A stretch of 64,000 bases of DNA from Symsagittifera roscoffensis (GCF_963678635.1 NC_087064.1:52160684-52224683), one strand, 5' to 3'. Positions 44,369 to 54,075 are shown, counted from the first letter of the stretch. A program made the numbers and translations. The notes: generated from the letters alone by a model not told the origin.

Positions 44369-45634
44369 TTATCCCAAGACTATCACTTCCGTTACTTGCT
44401 CCAAGGGAAATTGGAAAAACATTTCTAATCTCAAGCTTTCTCCACTAAGTTCTGGATAATGCAAGTGTTCAGCGGCATCCTGTAGTGAAGTCAAGTCGAA
44501 AACTAGAATATAGTGATTTTGAAAATCTTCCATAGGAAGAGCTGGAAAATCTTCGTTAAACTGCATTGCTTTCATTGTTGTAACATAGGGTCGACCAGGA
44601 GAAATTGTATCTAATGAATTAATTGCTCTTCCACCCCGAATAATTCTAAGCTCTCTCAAATGAAATTGTTGATAAATGAAAGGATTTTCATGAAAAGATC
44701 CCGCAACAGCCGAATTTGTATTCATTGCAACAGCTATCCTTCTGATTGGGGCATTATTGAAAACATTTTCCTGAATAAACTGGTTTTGACGAGATGGAAT
44801 GATAAAGGTTCTTGCTATAGTTTCCATGTAATTGTAATGAGCAGGTTCCCTTTCCAGATTCCATTGCAAATATTGATGATTAGGTTCAGCTACTAAATTT
44901 CTTCTTGTAAACAGTGAACAATCAACTATTTTCAGACTGATATTTGGATTATCAGATAACATGTAAAAATTAGGTCTAGCTCGAATAAGTTTAATTCGAA
45001 CTTTGGTATTTGGTAGCAACAGTTTTTCGCTAGTAAACAAATCAATGGCGAGCCTCCCATAGAGTGAAAAAGTTATCCCTGTTCCCAAGGAATTTGCTCT
45101 ATCAGTGAATGGATACATATCAAATGCATCAGGATTTTCTTCAAAACTGTATCCATGACAAGCAAGAATTCCTTTATTACTCACTGCTGACGAGTTGAAT
45201 TCGTTCGATATCTGTGCCTTATGAGGATATAACCCATTGGCATTATAAACCATTGTTTTGTTAAAATAAACTTCACAGTTGGAGAATAGAGAATGTAGTA
45301 GATTGTTTACATAAGTTAAGTAAGTTTGTGGTTCCTCATCTGAATCTTCCTCCGATTTTGCTTTATGTTCTGCTTTTTTTTTGAAAGCATCAAACAATCT
45401 TCCTTTGAATAATTGAAGCTTTAAGCTAAGATGGGTATCACGCATATCCAAGTAGAGATTACGATCCGTTTCAAATTCAAACTCAATACTGCTTTCATCC
45501 AGAAAAGTACTGGGGAATACTTCTTGTGTGTAAGATGACATAATTGTTTCCAAAACTGGGACTTTATCAAAAATCTCCAAAGAAGAATTTGTAAACGCTC
45601 CGTACCGAAAATGACTACTTTGATTTACACTCAT
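44369..45634 (-). CDS. MCP: Major capsid protein, double jelly-roll type
   Basis: A 421-aa frame starts MSVNQSSHFRYGAF. It contains the conserved segment found in Polinton proteins related to C. elegans F54H12.2: NCEVYFNKTMVYNANGLYPHK with a following CHGYSFEENPD, and RPNFYMLSDN with DCSLFTRRN. These Polinton proteins are predicted to fold as the double jelly-roll major capsid protein of large DNA viruses. In this arm the frame is open from the start but ends at a TAA where the right arm reads Glu and continues 18 residues. The gene starts with an ATGA overlap with the stop of the basic core protein, and it is the longest intact gene of the element. Confidence 0.85.
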   Translation of the reverse strand: MSVNQSSHFRYGAFTNSSLEIFDKVPVLETIMSSYTQEVFPSTFLDESSIEFEFETDRNLYLDMRDTHLSLKLQLFKGRLFDAFKKKAEHKAKSEEDSDEEPQTYLTYVNNLLHSLFSNCEVYFNKTMVYNANGLYPHKAQISNEFNSSAVSNKGILACHGYSFEENPDAFDMYPFTDRANSLGTGITFSLYGRLAIDLFTSEKLLLPNTKVRIKLIRARPNFYMLSDNPNISLKIVDCSLFTRRNLVAEPNHQYLQWNLEREPAHYNYMETIARTFIIPSRQNQFIQENVFNNAPIRRIAVAMNTNSAVAGSFHENPFIYQQFHLRELRIIRGGRAINSLDTISPGRPYVTTMKAMQFNEDFPALPMEDFQNHYILVFDLTSLQDAAEHLHYPELSGESLRLEMFFQFPLEQVTEVIVLG

Positions 45635-45997
45635 TTTATCATGTCAAAAATGTCTTTGCGAGAGCGACTGATTTTTGAACTACTCTTTCGAGAAATGGTT
45701 CTTCTTGTTCTACGCTTACATTTCTTTTTTTTTCCACCTCCCAGCTGTTTTCGAACTGTTTTTGTTCCAACATCTTTTGCAAACGTTTTGAGTTTTTTTC
45801 GTCCACTGACAACTTCTCCAATCTCTGGAGCGGCAATTTCAAATAAATCTGATCCTTTTTGCAGCTGGGACTATATATTTTTTAATGAATGGAATTGCAG
45901 TTCTCCCAAGAGTTTGTGCAAGAGCACCAAATACTCTTCCACGCTGCCTTGCATGTCCACGAAAAATAGGAAAATTAGCTGAACTTTGAGAAACCAT
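45630..45997 (-). pseudogene. Small basic core protein, left copy (frameshifted)
   Basis: A start at MVSQSSANFPIFRGHARQRG, a middle AAPEIGEVVSGRKKLKTF, a QLGGGKKKK run and a Ser/Arg/Lys-rich end (RRTISRKSSSKISRSRK) form one gene of about 120 codons. The order resembles adenovirus core protein X-like proteins of Polintons and adintoviruses, which package DNA. A frameshift lies at the A-run near AAKRI. The poly-A run before the basic end has 9 A here and 10 in the right arm. The lesions are in homopolymers and may be consensus errors. Confidence 0.65.
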
Positions 45998-46014
45998 TTC
46001 GTATGAAGTATAAA

Positions 46015-46840
46015 TCAAAAATGATTATCCGAAATCTTGCGAAACAAGAGTACAACTCGTGTAATTCCTACGGACACAAAAGGAATTTTTTCACCTGTAG
46101 TATCCCTTAGTTCTATTTTTATGCTGTGGAAGGATTTTTTAAATAATTTTTTAAATTGTAGATTTGTGAAGGATTGATAGTTCATGTACTGTCCTGTAGA
46201 TATTATGTCTCCATTTTTTACTTTGGAAATGAAAGGAATACAACGCAGTAATGGAGTTTTTGTATCGCCTACTATATTATATTCTATAATATCACTATAA
46301 ATCATTAAGGAATGTATTCTTATAATGTCGTAAGAATACTGAGGATAATGTGGTCCTTTTCCTTTCATTATAACACCTGTCTGATTTTGTTTCAAATCAC
46401 AACCAAAAATGTGACTCAAATCAGCAGTTTGAATTACAAACACTGATTGATCCTCAGGTATGAATGGCAACTTTTTGTGTAATCTTATCTACTGATACAT
46501 AAATTCCGTTATATTCATATTTTTGTGCGCATATACGTTTTTGAGCTTTGTCATTCATGGCTACAACTATATCAACAATACTTGGATACAATCCAGGTTC
46601 AACATGCATCGGTTGAATCTTTCTTTTTTCCTCAGGACTTTCTCGTCCATCTACGAAAGTAAACTTTCCCTCTGTAACGTTTTGATACAAAGAAGGGTAC
46701 GGTATTTCTGAAATAGCAACCTCCCATTCTCCTTTTAGATGTATTTGTTCCGTTAGAAAATTTGTAAAGGAACTAAGACTGTTATTCGGATAACAATTAA
46801 AAGAAGCATTAGAAACTAGCTCAATAGTAAAAGAATCCAT
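46015..46840 (-). pseudogene. Minor capsid (penton-like) protein, left copy (one frameshift)
   Basis: The N-terminal frame from MDSFTIELVSNASFN (46840) encodes LKGEWEVAISEIPYPSLYQN and ends early. The C-terminal frame (46470-46015) encodes SYDIIRIHSLMIYSDIIEY and GDTKTPLLRCIP, and ends VGITRVVLLFRK. Together they have the plan of the Polinton minor capsid protein (single jelly-roll, vertex). The frames overlap by 17 bases near an AAAAA run. The same lesion is in both arms. It starts 44 bases after the integrase and ends 17 bases before the core protein gene. Confidence 0.75.
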
Positions 46841-46883
46841 GACAACTGATCGATAGAAACTCAATTTAAAAAATGACTCACCA

Positions 46884-47766
46884 CTAATCTGAACATTTTC
46901 TCAGCTCTTTTTCATAACATTTTCCCAGAATTTCTTCTTTTTCGAGATCTTTGATGATGTATGTTGGAGGTTTTTCTGTAGATATTGCCGAAATTTCAAA
47001 AATTTCATCTGTAAACTGTGGCTTGTATCCTTTTCGGAACGGAATATCTTTTTTCGAAATTCTAACTCTATCACCAATTTTGAATTTTGGTTTAGTATAT
47101 TTCTTGAATGATTTGTTATACAATATTGATAAAAAATCACTGTTTTTCTCATCTCTGGGAGATTTTCCAATTGATCGATTTTTGCGGCAGTTCAATGTAG
47201 AAACAAATTGCTGCAATTTGGACACAAATTTGGGCAAATGCAGCTTTTGTTTCACTCATTGTTGAGTTAACTTCAATGTCTTTCTCCTTGAAAAACTTTT
47301 TAAAAGTTCCCCCATATTCTGTTCCTTTATCAACCCAAAGTTTTTCAGGAGTGTTTTTTCGAGAAATCATTTTTCTAAAAGCTTGTCAAGTGTCTTTGGC
47401 ATACTTTGTTTTCATTGTTTGAACTCTGACAAATCTCCAAAAAATATCTACAGCAACTAATAAATACTTGATTCCATTGTTTTGACTAGCTAACTTGTCT
47501 ACAAAAGCCAAGTCCATACACCAGATTTCATTGATATATTTAGAAAACGCTTGAAGTCTTCGGAAAGACCTGATTTGTGGACCAAATTTTGTATACGATG
47601 TCTTGGTTTGTAAAAACTTTTCTACTTTCTTTTTTGATAAACCACTCGCTTTACTCAAGTTTTGAATAGAACCGAACGCACCTCTGCCCCTAGAATACAA
47701 TCTGTTTAGTCTTACCTTTTCAGAATTTGAAAGGGATCCAAGTTCCTCTATCTTTTGCTTTGACAT
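46884..47766 (-). pseudogene. INT: Retroviral-type integrase, left copy (stop, deletion, frameshift)
   Basis: It starts MSKQKIEELGSLSNSEK. The core contains IWCMDLAFVDKLASQNNG (first Asp) and LWVDKGTEYGG (second Asp). The C-terminal domain contains FKIGDRVRISK and GYKPQFTDEIFEI. An in-frame TGA follows TKYAKDT. Near KAAFA the frame changes and the segment that should carry the catalytic Glu is missing; the bases between KAAFA and QFVSTLN number only about 22. Function would be element integration; as read it is inactive. The left C-terminal piece is open throughout. Confidence 0.75.
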
Positions 47767-48130
47767 TCTTGTTAATAACAAGTTTAGGAGGAAATTGAGT
47801 TGCTTCCAAAATAGTAAAGTAAATATCTGGAAATTCGGTATTTTTTCGCTTTAGTGTACACACAAAGTCTACAATAGATTCTTTTGTATCTCGATTATCT
47901 AATATAATATTGTCTTACTGGCTGAGTTTAATTCTAGGAGAATACAAAATTAAATCAATAATATGCTTATTGTTGCTCGTTTTCAACCTCGCATTTACAG
48001 CACTGTAAACAGAATCAAAACTTTTTGGTAAAATCTCCTCTTTTTCTTGCTTTTGTTCCAACTTTTGTTTTGTTGGAAGTGTACTTTGTGATCGATAAAC
48101 TGAGTACGGAATTAAAACAAACTGTTCCAT
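47720..48130 (-). pseudogene. Conserved Polinton ORF starting MEQFVLIPYSVY, one in-frame stop (left)
   Basis: This 136-codon gene begins MEQFVLIPYSVYRSQ and has LYSPRIKLSQ followed by TAA. It continues in the same frame through PDIYFTILEATQ to an ending WIPFKF that overlaps the integrase start. A protein with this start and end is a regular neighbour of integrase in animal Polintons, as far as I recall; its role is unknown. The stop is in both arms. Confidence 0.6.
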
Positions 48131-48186
48131 ACTATGTCAATCGTTTAATGACAAAAGGGGTGATGATAGATATCAATTTTAACCCT

Positions 48187-49074
48187 TTAGTTGAACTTAA
48201 AATAATTCTTCTTTTGTGTAGAGGAGTTCTTTTTTGTGTTAGTTCTGAAATTTCTTTTCGATATTTTACTACGTCTTCTTTCCGAAGATCTCGAAGCTCC
48301 CCTCTTAATAGGTTTACTAAACACTCGCTCAGAATTTGAATGAAATCTTTTGGGCAATTGAGAATGAGATGTTTTCGAAGCCTTAGGGAAAATTTTTGAA
48401 ATATTGGGAGAATAGAGACGTATTGTGTACCCATCGTCCAAAAACTTTGTCTCTATTCCAGCTGGTAAGTAAAATTTTGTTGGAACTGAGCCACTATTAG
48501 TGCAATACCTAAGTGAATCAACTGTTTTTGGGGTTAAATCAATAAGTAAATGACCATAAGGTGTTGCATCTTGATATCACTCTTTCAATTGAGATCCTAG
48601 ACCTAGTTGTTGACTCAATGTATTGATTTGTAAAACATCCCTCGGCGACTTGAATAAAACTATGTGTGTATTTTGTAACTCTACATCTCGTCCTAATTTG
48701 CTTTGATGAAATAATTTGTGTTTGATGTATATTGTATTCAGACCCCTGTGTCTCCCCGCAGTAGCAATTTATACAAATTGTTTGGAGTTCGAAATTTCTT
48801 CACAAGAATCATCAAATATAAGCAAATACTTAGTTCCAATATTGGGGAGATTTTCAATCAAGTCAAAATCTACTCCTTGGATAAATTTAAGGTTTTTTCT
48901 TTGCATTTGACTATAAAGAGGTTGATAATGTTGATAAAAATAAAAAATTTTGTCGAATGCTGGTTGAAAAGTACCAATTTTCAACCAATCAAAAATGAGA
49001 TGCGATTTTCCAGATCCACTTGGTCCAACTAAAGAAATAAAAATTCGTTCTTTGGTAGATATTATTTTAATCAT
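48187..49074 (-). pseudogene. ATP: Genome-packaging ATPase (FtsK/HerA type), left copy, two stops
   Basis: Starting MIKIISTKER, it has Walker A GPSGSGKS (residues 17-24) and Walker B YLLIFDD (83-89). A TAA follows residue 101. The same frame continues with ELQNTHIVLFKSPRD, the typical sensor region of viral A32-like packaging ATPases. A TGA follows QLKE, and the frame closes with a basic tail (RRRSKISKRNFR). It would drive DNA into capsids. Both stops are shared by the arms. The start overlaps the stop of the upstream membrane protein (ATGA). Confidence 0.8.
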
Positions 49075-49333
49075 AGCTTTGGAGAAGGTAGAATATAACC
49101 GACTGTACTTGATAAAATAGCTACCCAAACTGTTGTTTCTTCACATGTTGTAGATAACATAATTCGAACGATTGCACATACTAGCATCAAAACTATAACA
49201 AAAAATTGGCACAAAAAACTAAAAGAGATCTATTACATGTACGTCCAAACAATTTCCATGATTTTTGTTCATGATTTTCTTCATCAAAAACAAAATTTCC
49301 TAAATTTACGGGCTTGTCACATTGATCGACCAT
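49071..49333 (-). pseudogene. Two-helix small membrane protein, left copy (frameshift)
   Basis: The first piece, MVDQCDKPVNLGNFVFDE, ends in LLVFCANFLL. A frame change near a T-run leads to IVLMLVCAIVRIML, then CEETTVWVAILSSTVGYIL. Joined by eye only, it would be an ~87-residue protein with two hydrophobic helices. A pyrimidine tract ending TTTTTAG precedes the ATG. The role is unknown; small membrane proteins are usual in Polinton and adintovirus clusters. Confidence 0.5.
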
Positions 49334-49411
49334 CTTAACTCTAAAAAGAAAAAGTTGACAATGAAATTCAATTAAAGTTTGAAAATGGTAGTACATTAAG
49401 AATAATATAAT

Positions 49412-49882
49412 TTACAATTTGTTAAAAAAACATCGAGTCCATGTTCCGTATGCAAATGCTTTTCTTTCTGCACAGTGAAGAGTTTTTGCATGACGAAATG
49501 GGTAGTTGCTACACCTCCAATCATATTCTTCATCTTTGAATATCAAAAACTGAACTTTAGGGCGAGCGTAGTCATCCAAATTAATAATCTTTGTTTCCAA
49601 AAATTCTGATAGAATCTTACATTTTTCATAAACTTTTGCAAAAAATTCCGTGTCTGTGGCTTCTAGATTTTTCAAAAATTTTTCAAGTTCAGTATTTTTT
49701 TCGTAACCACTGCTCCAATTGATTCCATGAAGATGCTGTGTACACCAAAAAGATTGGGATGTTGGTTTGAATTTTTTGGGAGGAAGAATGGAATATCCTT
49801 CTGTTTGTCCATCCTTATAAACTACTAATTCTTTCACTATATTGCTTTCAATACATTCAATATCCAAAACAACTAGACTCAT
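49412..49882 (-). CDS. Conserved Polinton protein MSLVVLDIECIE (156 aa), intact
   Basis: The frame is intact only in this arm. It starts MSLVVLDIECIESNIVKEL and contains CTQHLHGINWSSGYEKN, NLDDYARPKVQ and a Cys/His-rich end, CSNYPFRHAKTLHCAER. The early Asp-x-Glu in a hydrophobic strand and the later acidic residues suggest an RNase H-fold, DEDD-like exonuclease, but I cannot identify all catalytic residues. An upstream open extension to 49969 is likely untranslated. The right copy has a TAA after VKE. Confidence 0.5.
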   Translation of the reverse strand: MSLVVLDIECIESNIVKELVVYKDGQTEGYSILPPKKFKPTSQSFWCTQHLHGINWSSGYEKNTELEKFLKNLEATDTEFFAKVYEKCKILSEFLETKIINLDDYARPKVQFLIFKDEEYDWRCSNYPFRHAKTLHCAERKAFAYGTWTRCFFNKL

Positions 49883-49973
49883 TCTGTTAACTGATTTCTC
49901 TGAAGTTTTTTGTTTAAAATGATTAACAATCAAACAATGCATATACTGATGAAGCAAATATTTTAACATATAA

Positions 49974-50327
49974 TCAGAAAAATAATCCAGTCACGTGACC
50001 AAGAAAGCATGAACTGGGGAGACCAGGTGCAACATAACAATAACCAGGACCTTTTTTTGTAGTAGATTTCACAGATCCAGCAGAGTCATGTAGAATTGCA
50101 TGTAGTCTAAAAATTTCGGAGTTTGCAAAAAAGTAATCCATACAGGAATTTCCGTAACCAATTAGTCCGCCAAAAGGAAATTTTTGGTCCATTTCTTTTA
50201 AATTTATGTCCGGGTTCAAAACAATACAGGTACAAAGAAATAAATTTTTTCTTTCTGTATTTGATGAGAAATCTTGCCTAATAATCTCTAAAACTCTTAG
50301 AGTTTCATTCAATTTCTGTACGTTCAT
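49974..50327 (-). CDS. Conserved Polinton ORF MNVQKLNETLRVLE (117 aa)
   Basis: Open in both arms, with two amino-acid differences. The N-terminus is helical. The C-terminal half has FPFGGLIGYGNSCMDYFF, LHDSAG and KKGPGYCYVAPGLPSSCFL. The HD and GPG...PGLP words recall, out of order, the catalytic and calcium-loop motifs of viral phospholipase A2 domains. This may be chance or a permuted domain. Its start overlaps the end of the previous gene by 23 bases. Function unknown. Confidence 0.5.
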   Translation of the reverse strand: MNVQKLNETLRVLEIIRQDFSSNTERKNLFLCTCIVLNPDINLKEMDQKFPFGGLIGYGNSCMDYFFANSEIFRLHAILHDSAGSVKSTTKKGPGYCYVAPGLPSSCFLGHVTGLFF

Positions 50328-50708
50328 TTTCTACAGTGCTTTCGTCAATAATGATACAAGATTTTTTGAAGGTCTCTAAATAACCTAGTAATGAAGGAAG
50401 CATATCAAGTAATTTATCATATTCTTCTCTTTGTAGTTGTAAAGATTGATTATTTTTCCATTGATTTCCATTTCTACGATATTCTACAAGATCTATTTTT
50501 TGGTATCAGATCGGTATCCTATGTGAATTTTTCTTCTACCATTATGCGGAGTCCACTCAAAGTGAGATATTTGTGAGTCTACGTCCAAATTCTGCAAGTT
50601 TGGGTAAATTTTGAGATTCTATAATTGTTAGTGAAATTTTTTGGGACTTTTCTTCTAGAACAATATGAAAAAGTCCCAATTTATTGTGAAGTTTTAAGAG
50701 TAAATTTC
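50305..50708 (-). pseudogene. Second part of the PC4-like gene or a separate ORF, left
   Basis: Frame pieces run through LFHIVLEEKSQKISL and ISHFEWTPHNGRRK, then after a frame change at an A-run through IDLVEYRRNGNQW and YDKLLDMLPSLLGYLE. There is no ATG at the beginning. It most likely continues the preceding ORF, separated by a T-run whose length differs between the arms (6 T here, 5 T on the right). Confidence 0.4.
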
Positions 50709-51356
50709 TTGAAAAAACCAATATTCCAACTCATACTGTTCAACACCAATACTAAATGAAAAATGATTTTGAGGATAAATTGCTAAATTACAAGACAAAA
50801 ACATAAATAACACAAATTTTTGTACATTACAGTTCTCAACAAATATAAAGTCTCCCAAAATTTGGGACAGTTCTTTGAATTCGTTCAAAGTATAGTTGAC
50901 ATAGGCAACTTGTTTCATTGCTTCATTCTCTTTTGCGGTGAACAGTCGAATCTGAATGTAGGGAGGTTTGTTAATATTGTACCTCTTGATCGTGACACAA
51001 ACTTGTCTTCTATTGTATGTTGCTATGTCATACACTTTGTTGCAGTTGGCAAGCTCCTGATCCATAGTTGACTCTTTGTCAGAAGTGAGTTCCAATATAG
51101 GAACGAGTCCAAGGTTTTCAGCATCGTGAACAACAGTATTTCTAATTGCTGAGATTGCTTCTCCTTCTTTTTCACCGAGATAGACTTGCTGTCTTTTTTC
51201 GAGTTGTCCCAACTCATTTTTCTTGAATAGTTGAAAGCAGGGCTCAAAATAAATTTTCCCTTTGTAGGTTTTTTGGGACCAAGCAAATCTCCCAATTCTT
51301 GTTTGATTTTTTGAGAATTCAATGTAATTGGGACTTGTGTTTTTTCTTGAGAACAT
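50694..51356 (-). CDS. PC4-like single-strand-binding candidate (220 aa), left
   Basis: It starts MFSRKNTSPNYIEFSKNQ. The segment RRQVCVTIKRYNINKPPYIQI...YVNYTLNEFKELSQIL has the strand-strand-helix pattern of transcriptional coactivator PC4 domains, and the N-terminal part may hold a second, weaker copy. A single-stranded-DNA-binding role in replication or late transcription is inference. The left copy ends EYWFFQEIYS at a T-run; the right copy ends differently. It is transcribed away from the divergent ORF at 51572. Confidence 0.4.
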   Translation of the reverse strand: MFSRKNTSPNYIEFSKNQTRIGRFAWSQKTYKGKIYFEPCFQLFKKNELGQLEKRQQVYLGEKEGEAISAIRNTVVHDAENLGLVPILELTSDKESTMDQELANCNKVYDIATYNRRQVCVTIKRYNINKPPYIQIRLFTAKENEAMKQVAYVNYTLNEFKELSQILGDFIFVENCNVQKFVLFMFLSCNLAIYPQNHFSFSIGVEQYELEYWFFQEIYS

Positions 51357-51531
51357 TTTTGAAGAACAGACTGATCAGATGAAGAGAAATGAGAGAAATG
51401 ATTTTGAGATTAAAGGAAATTGAAAGTAAACAATATGAGTCATTCACTGAACCATAAAAGGAAATAGAACTATAATTGGAATTTTTGAGGGAAATTTCCA
51501 AATATGGAATTGTTGTAGGTGTTAGTGGTCC

Positions 51532-51540
51532 TATATAAAT
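51532..51540 (+). promoter_or_regulatory. TATA-like box before the divergent ORF, left
   Basis: TATATAAAT lies 32 bases before the ATG at 51572. The mirror copy is at 54791-54799. Confidence 0.4.
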
Positions 51541-51571
51541 CCACAATTCTCAGCAAAAATCATTGTTTCAG

Positions 51572-52131
51572 ATGGCTGCAGCTATGTGTCAAGCTCTTCC
51601 CAGCTTTTATTCAGAGTATTGTCAAAAATCGCTATTTATTTCCGTTTCCAGTGATTTTTACGAAAAGTATATAGTAACCAATAGTTTTTGTGTCTCTACC
51701 CACAATTCTTACTGTTCTTTGGAAAATTGTAAGTTTCACATACTTCTGATTGGTTCATCTTTCGATCAAATTTTGCAACGATTGGGTAATTTTCATTTCA
51801 CATACCAAATTATCGATTGTCTTTACACTCTGGCGAAGTTATCAATCAACTTGACCGCGCTGTTCATCACAATTTGAGATGGAAAGGAGCAGAAAAAATG
51901 CCAAGTGTTGCAAAGAAAAGACTGTTACGCAAAAAATTCAAACGTCACTTTTTATGTTCCCAACCAGAAACTAGCTTCCACACAAACTATTGGTTCAGCT
52001 TTTCTAGAAAGAGTTCGTAAAGTACAAAACTCAAAATTTGAACATGAATTGTTAAAAAAATTGACTGTTTTATTGATGGTTATGGATTTGTAAATAGTGA
52101 TCATGTCAATTTTTCAATGAAAAACTTCTGA
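51572..52131 (+). pseudogene. Divergent unknown ORF starting MAAAMCQALPSF, left
   Basis: This is the only gene of the arm read toward the centre. The first piece (51572-51877) holds MAAAMCQALPSFYSEYC and NSYCSLENCKFHILLIG. The frame then changes near 51830 into SGEVINQLDRAVHHN and KKRLLRKKFKRHFLC. In the left arm an extra C (CCC at 51960) shifts it again. Its position and basic region suggest an early or DNA-binding protein, but no family is recognised. TTTCAG directly precedes the ATG. Confidence 0.4.
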
Positions 52132-52249
52132 TATTCCATCTATTTTCACTCATACGTTACAAAGTTACCATTAATTACCGAAAAAAAATCACCGTTGTCA
52201 AAAACATTGCAAAAAAAACTTCAAACATCTAAGAAAGATGTAACATTTC

Positions 52250-52690
52250 TTTTGATTTTCAAAAAATTGCAAAAAACATTTCAATTTTTTTAACAAGTTG
52301 TAAAAAGTGTTTCAATTTTTTTGACATAATGCGGAAAGTGTTTCAAATTTTTTGAGAAGATTCGAAAAGTGTTTCCTTTTTTTATAACAAGATGCAAAAA
52401 GTGTTTCACTTTTCACTACAAATGCGAAAAATGTTTCAATTTTTTCTACAAAAAGCTAAAAGTGTTCCATTTTTTTTCGACAAAATGCGAAAAGTGTTTT
52501 ACTTTTTTCGATAAAATGCGAAAAGTGTTTCAATTTTTTCGACAAAATGCGAAAAGTGTTTTACTTTTTTCGATAAAATGCAAAATGTGTTTCAATTTTT
52601 CGACAAAATGCGAAAAGTGTTTTACTTTTTTTCGACAAAATGCGAAAAAGTGTTTCAATTTTTTCTACAAAAGGTTAAAAGTGTGTACAA
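52250..52690. repeat. 31-bp minisatellite, left arm (about 14 units)
   Basis: The unit is close to GCGAAAAGTGTTTTAC + TTTTTTCGATAAAAT (31 bp), with loss of regularity toward 52250. The mirror is 53640-54070. The Phe/Lys/Cys-rich ORFs across it are artefacts. Confidence 0.8.
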
Positions 52691-52916
52691 GATGCAATAT
52701 CGATTAGGTAACTTTTTTAATTGTGTACAGTTTTTCTAGTGTTTTTCCGAATTTTTGTGCAAAAATTAATCAAATTTTTTAACATGTGTGCGAGTTCGGA
52801 GCGCTTAACTCAGTTCTAATTGTTTTTCAATGGTTTACCTTGAACCTCTCATCTATTCTCATAATTAAAATGAAATTGAAGAAATTAATTACAGAAAACG
52901 AAATCAAAACCAAACA

Positions 52917-52925
52917 ATCTTTATT
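52917..52925 (-). terminator. AATAAA polyadenylation signal after the central gene, left
   Basis: AAATAAA on the minus strand lies just after the stop codon at 52937-52939. The mirror copy is at 53405-53411. Confidence 0.5.
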
Positions 52926-52936
52926 TACAAAAACAT

Positions 52937-53123
52937 TTAATCAAAGAGCTGTCGAGCAGCAGAAGAGTTCTGGAGGTTCTCTATGGAACGCAGAGCTGGA
53001 CGAGGTTCCATTGCTGGTGGTTGTTGTGGAGGAGTGTTTTGAGGCGTCATTGTTTCTGAGAATCCCTCATCTTCATCTATTGTGATGGGGTTTTCGACTG
53101 ATCCTTCCTCCTCCCAAGGAAAG
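52937..53123 (-). CDS. C-terminal tail of the gene inside the gap, left
   Basis: The minus-strand frame leaves the gap with FPWEEEGSVENPITIDEDEG and passes a Pro/Gln-rich stretch (TPPQQPPAMEPRP). It ends NSSAARQLFD and a stop. It is acidic and disordered, so it gives no family. It could be the end of the missing DNA polymerase B gene or of another inner gene. The right arm has only the last ~23 codons. Confidence 0.5.
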
Positions 53124-53323
53124 NNNNNNNNNNNNNNNNNNNNNNNNNNNNNNNNNNNNNNNNNNNNNNNNNNNNNNNNNNNNNNNNNNNNNNNNNNNNN
53201 NNNNNNNNNNNNNNNNNNNNNNNNNNNNNNNNNNNNNNNNNNNNNNNNNNNNNNNNNNNNNNNNNNNNNNNNNNNNNNNNNNNNNNNNNNNNNNNNNNNN
53301 NNNNNNNNNNNNNNNNNNNNNNN
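53124..53323. other. Assembly gap: exactly 200 N at the centre of the inverted repeat
   Basis: Exactly 200 N is a placeholder length, so the true distance is unknown. The arms end inside a coding region that runs out of the gap on both sides (C-terminal tail ending RQLFD), so at least the rest of that gene lies in it. Confidence 0.95.
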
Positions 53324-53394
53324 AACCTCGTCCAGCTCTGCGTTCCATAGAGAACCTCCAGAACTCTTCTGCTGCTCGACAGCTCTTTGATTAA
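53324..53394 (+). CDS. C-terminal tail of the gene inside the gap, right
   Basis: It has the same EPRPALRSIENLQNSSAA residues and stop as the left arm, but the contig begins about 115 bases later in the gene. AATAAA follows at 53406-53411. Confidence 0.5.
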
Positions 53395-53639
53395 ATGTTT
53401 TTGTAAATAAAGATTGTTTGGTTTTGATTTCGTTTTCTGTAATTAATTTCTTCAATTTCATTTTAATTATGAGAATAGATGAGAGGTTCAAGGTAAACCA
53501 TTGAAAAACAATTAGAACTGAGTTAAGCGCTCCGAACTCGCACACATGTTAAAAAATTTGATTAATTTTTGCACAAAAATTCGGAAAACACTAGAAAAAC
53601 TGTACACAATTAAAAAGTTACCTAATCGATATTGCATCT

Positions 53640-54075
53640 TGTACACACTTTTAACCTTTTGTAGAAAAAATTGAAACACTTTTTCGCATTTTGTCGAAAA
53701 AAAGTAAAACACTTTTCGCATTTTGTCGAAAAAATTGAAACACATTTTGCATTTTATCGAAAAAAGTAAAACACTTTTCGCATTTTGTCGAAAAAATTGA
53801 AACACTTTTCGCATTTTATCGAAAAAAGTAAAACACTTTTCGCATTTGTCGAAAAAAAATGGAACACTTTTAGCTTTTTGTAGAAAAAATTGAAACATTT
53901 TTCGCATTTGTAGTGAAAAGTGAAACACTTTTTGCATCTTGTTATAAAAAAAGGAAACACTTTTCGAATCTTCTCAAAAAAATTTGAAACACTTTCCGCA
54001 TTATGTCAAAAAAATTGAAACACTTTTTACAACTTGTTAAAAAATTGAAATGTTTTTTGCAATTTTTTGAAAATC
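53640..54075. repeat. 31-bp minisatellite, right arm
   Basis: Reverse complement of 52250-52690. Its length equals the left array within a few bases, with a one-base loss near 53848. Confidence 0.8.

Larger units (their letters stand above)
42356..53123. repeat. Left arm of the giant inverted repeat (Polinton-like element)
   Basis: It pairs with 53324-64000. Position x on the left matches about 106,328 minus x on the right from the protease to the centre, with shifts of only a few bases. Near the outer end the sum becomes about 106,356, because the right arm has ~28 extra bases near 63830-63860. The right counterpart of 42356 is the window end, so the arm may extend further left. Genes in this arm run right to left. 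Confidence 0.9.

Noticed and set aside
52786-53545. ORFs that read through the run of N
   Set aside because: The N run has no sequence; only the minus-strand tail at 52937-53123 and its right-arm mirror are supported.
52369-53960. Phe/Lys/Cys-rich ORFs across the 31-bp repeats on both strands
   Set aside because: The periodic residues simply follow the minisatellite unit.
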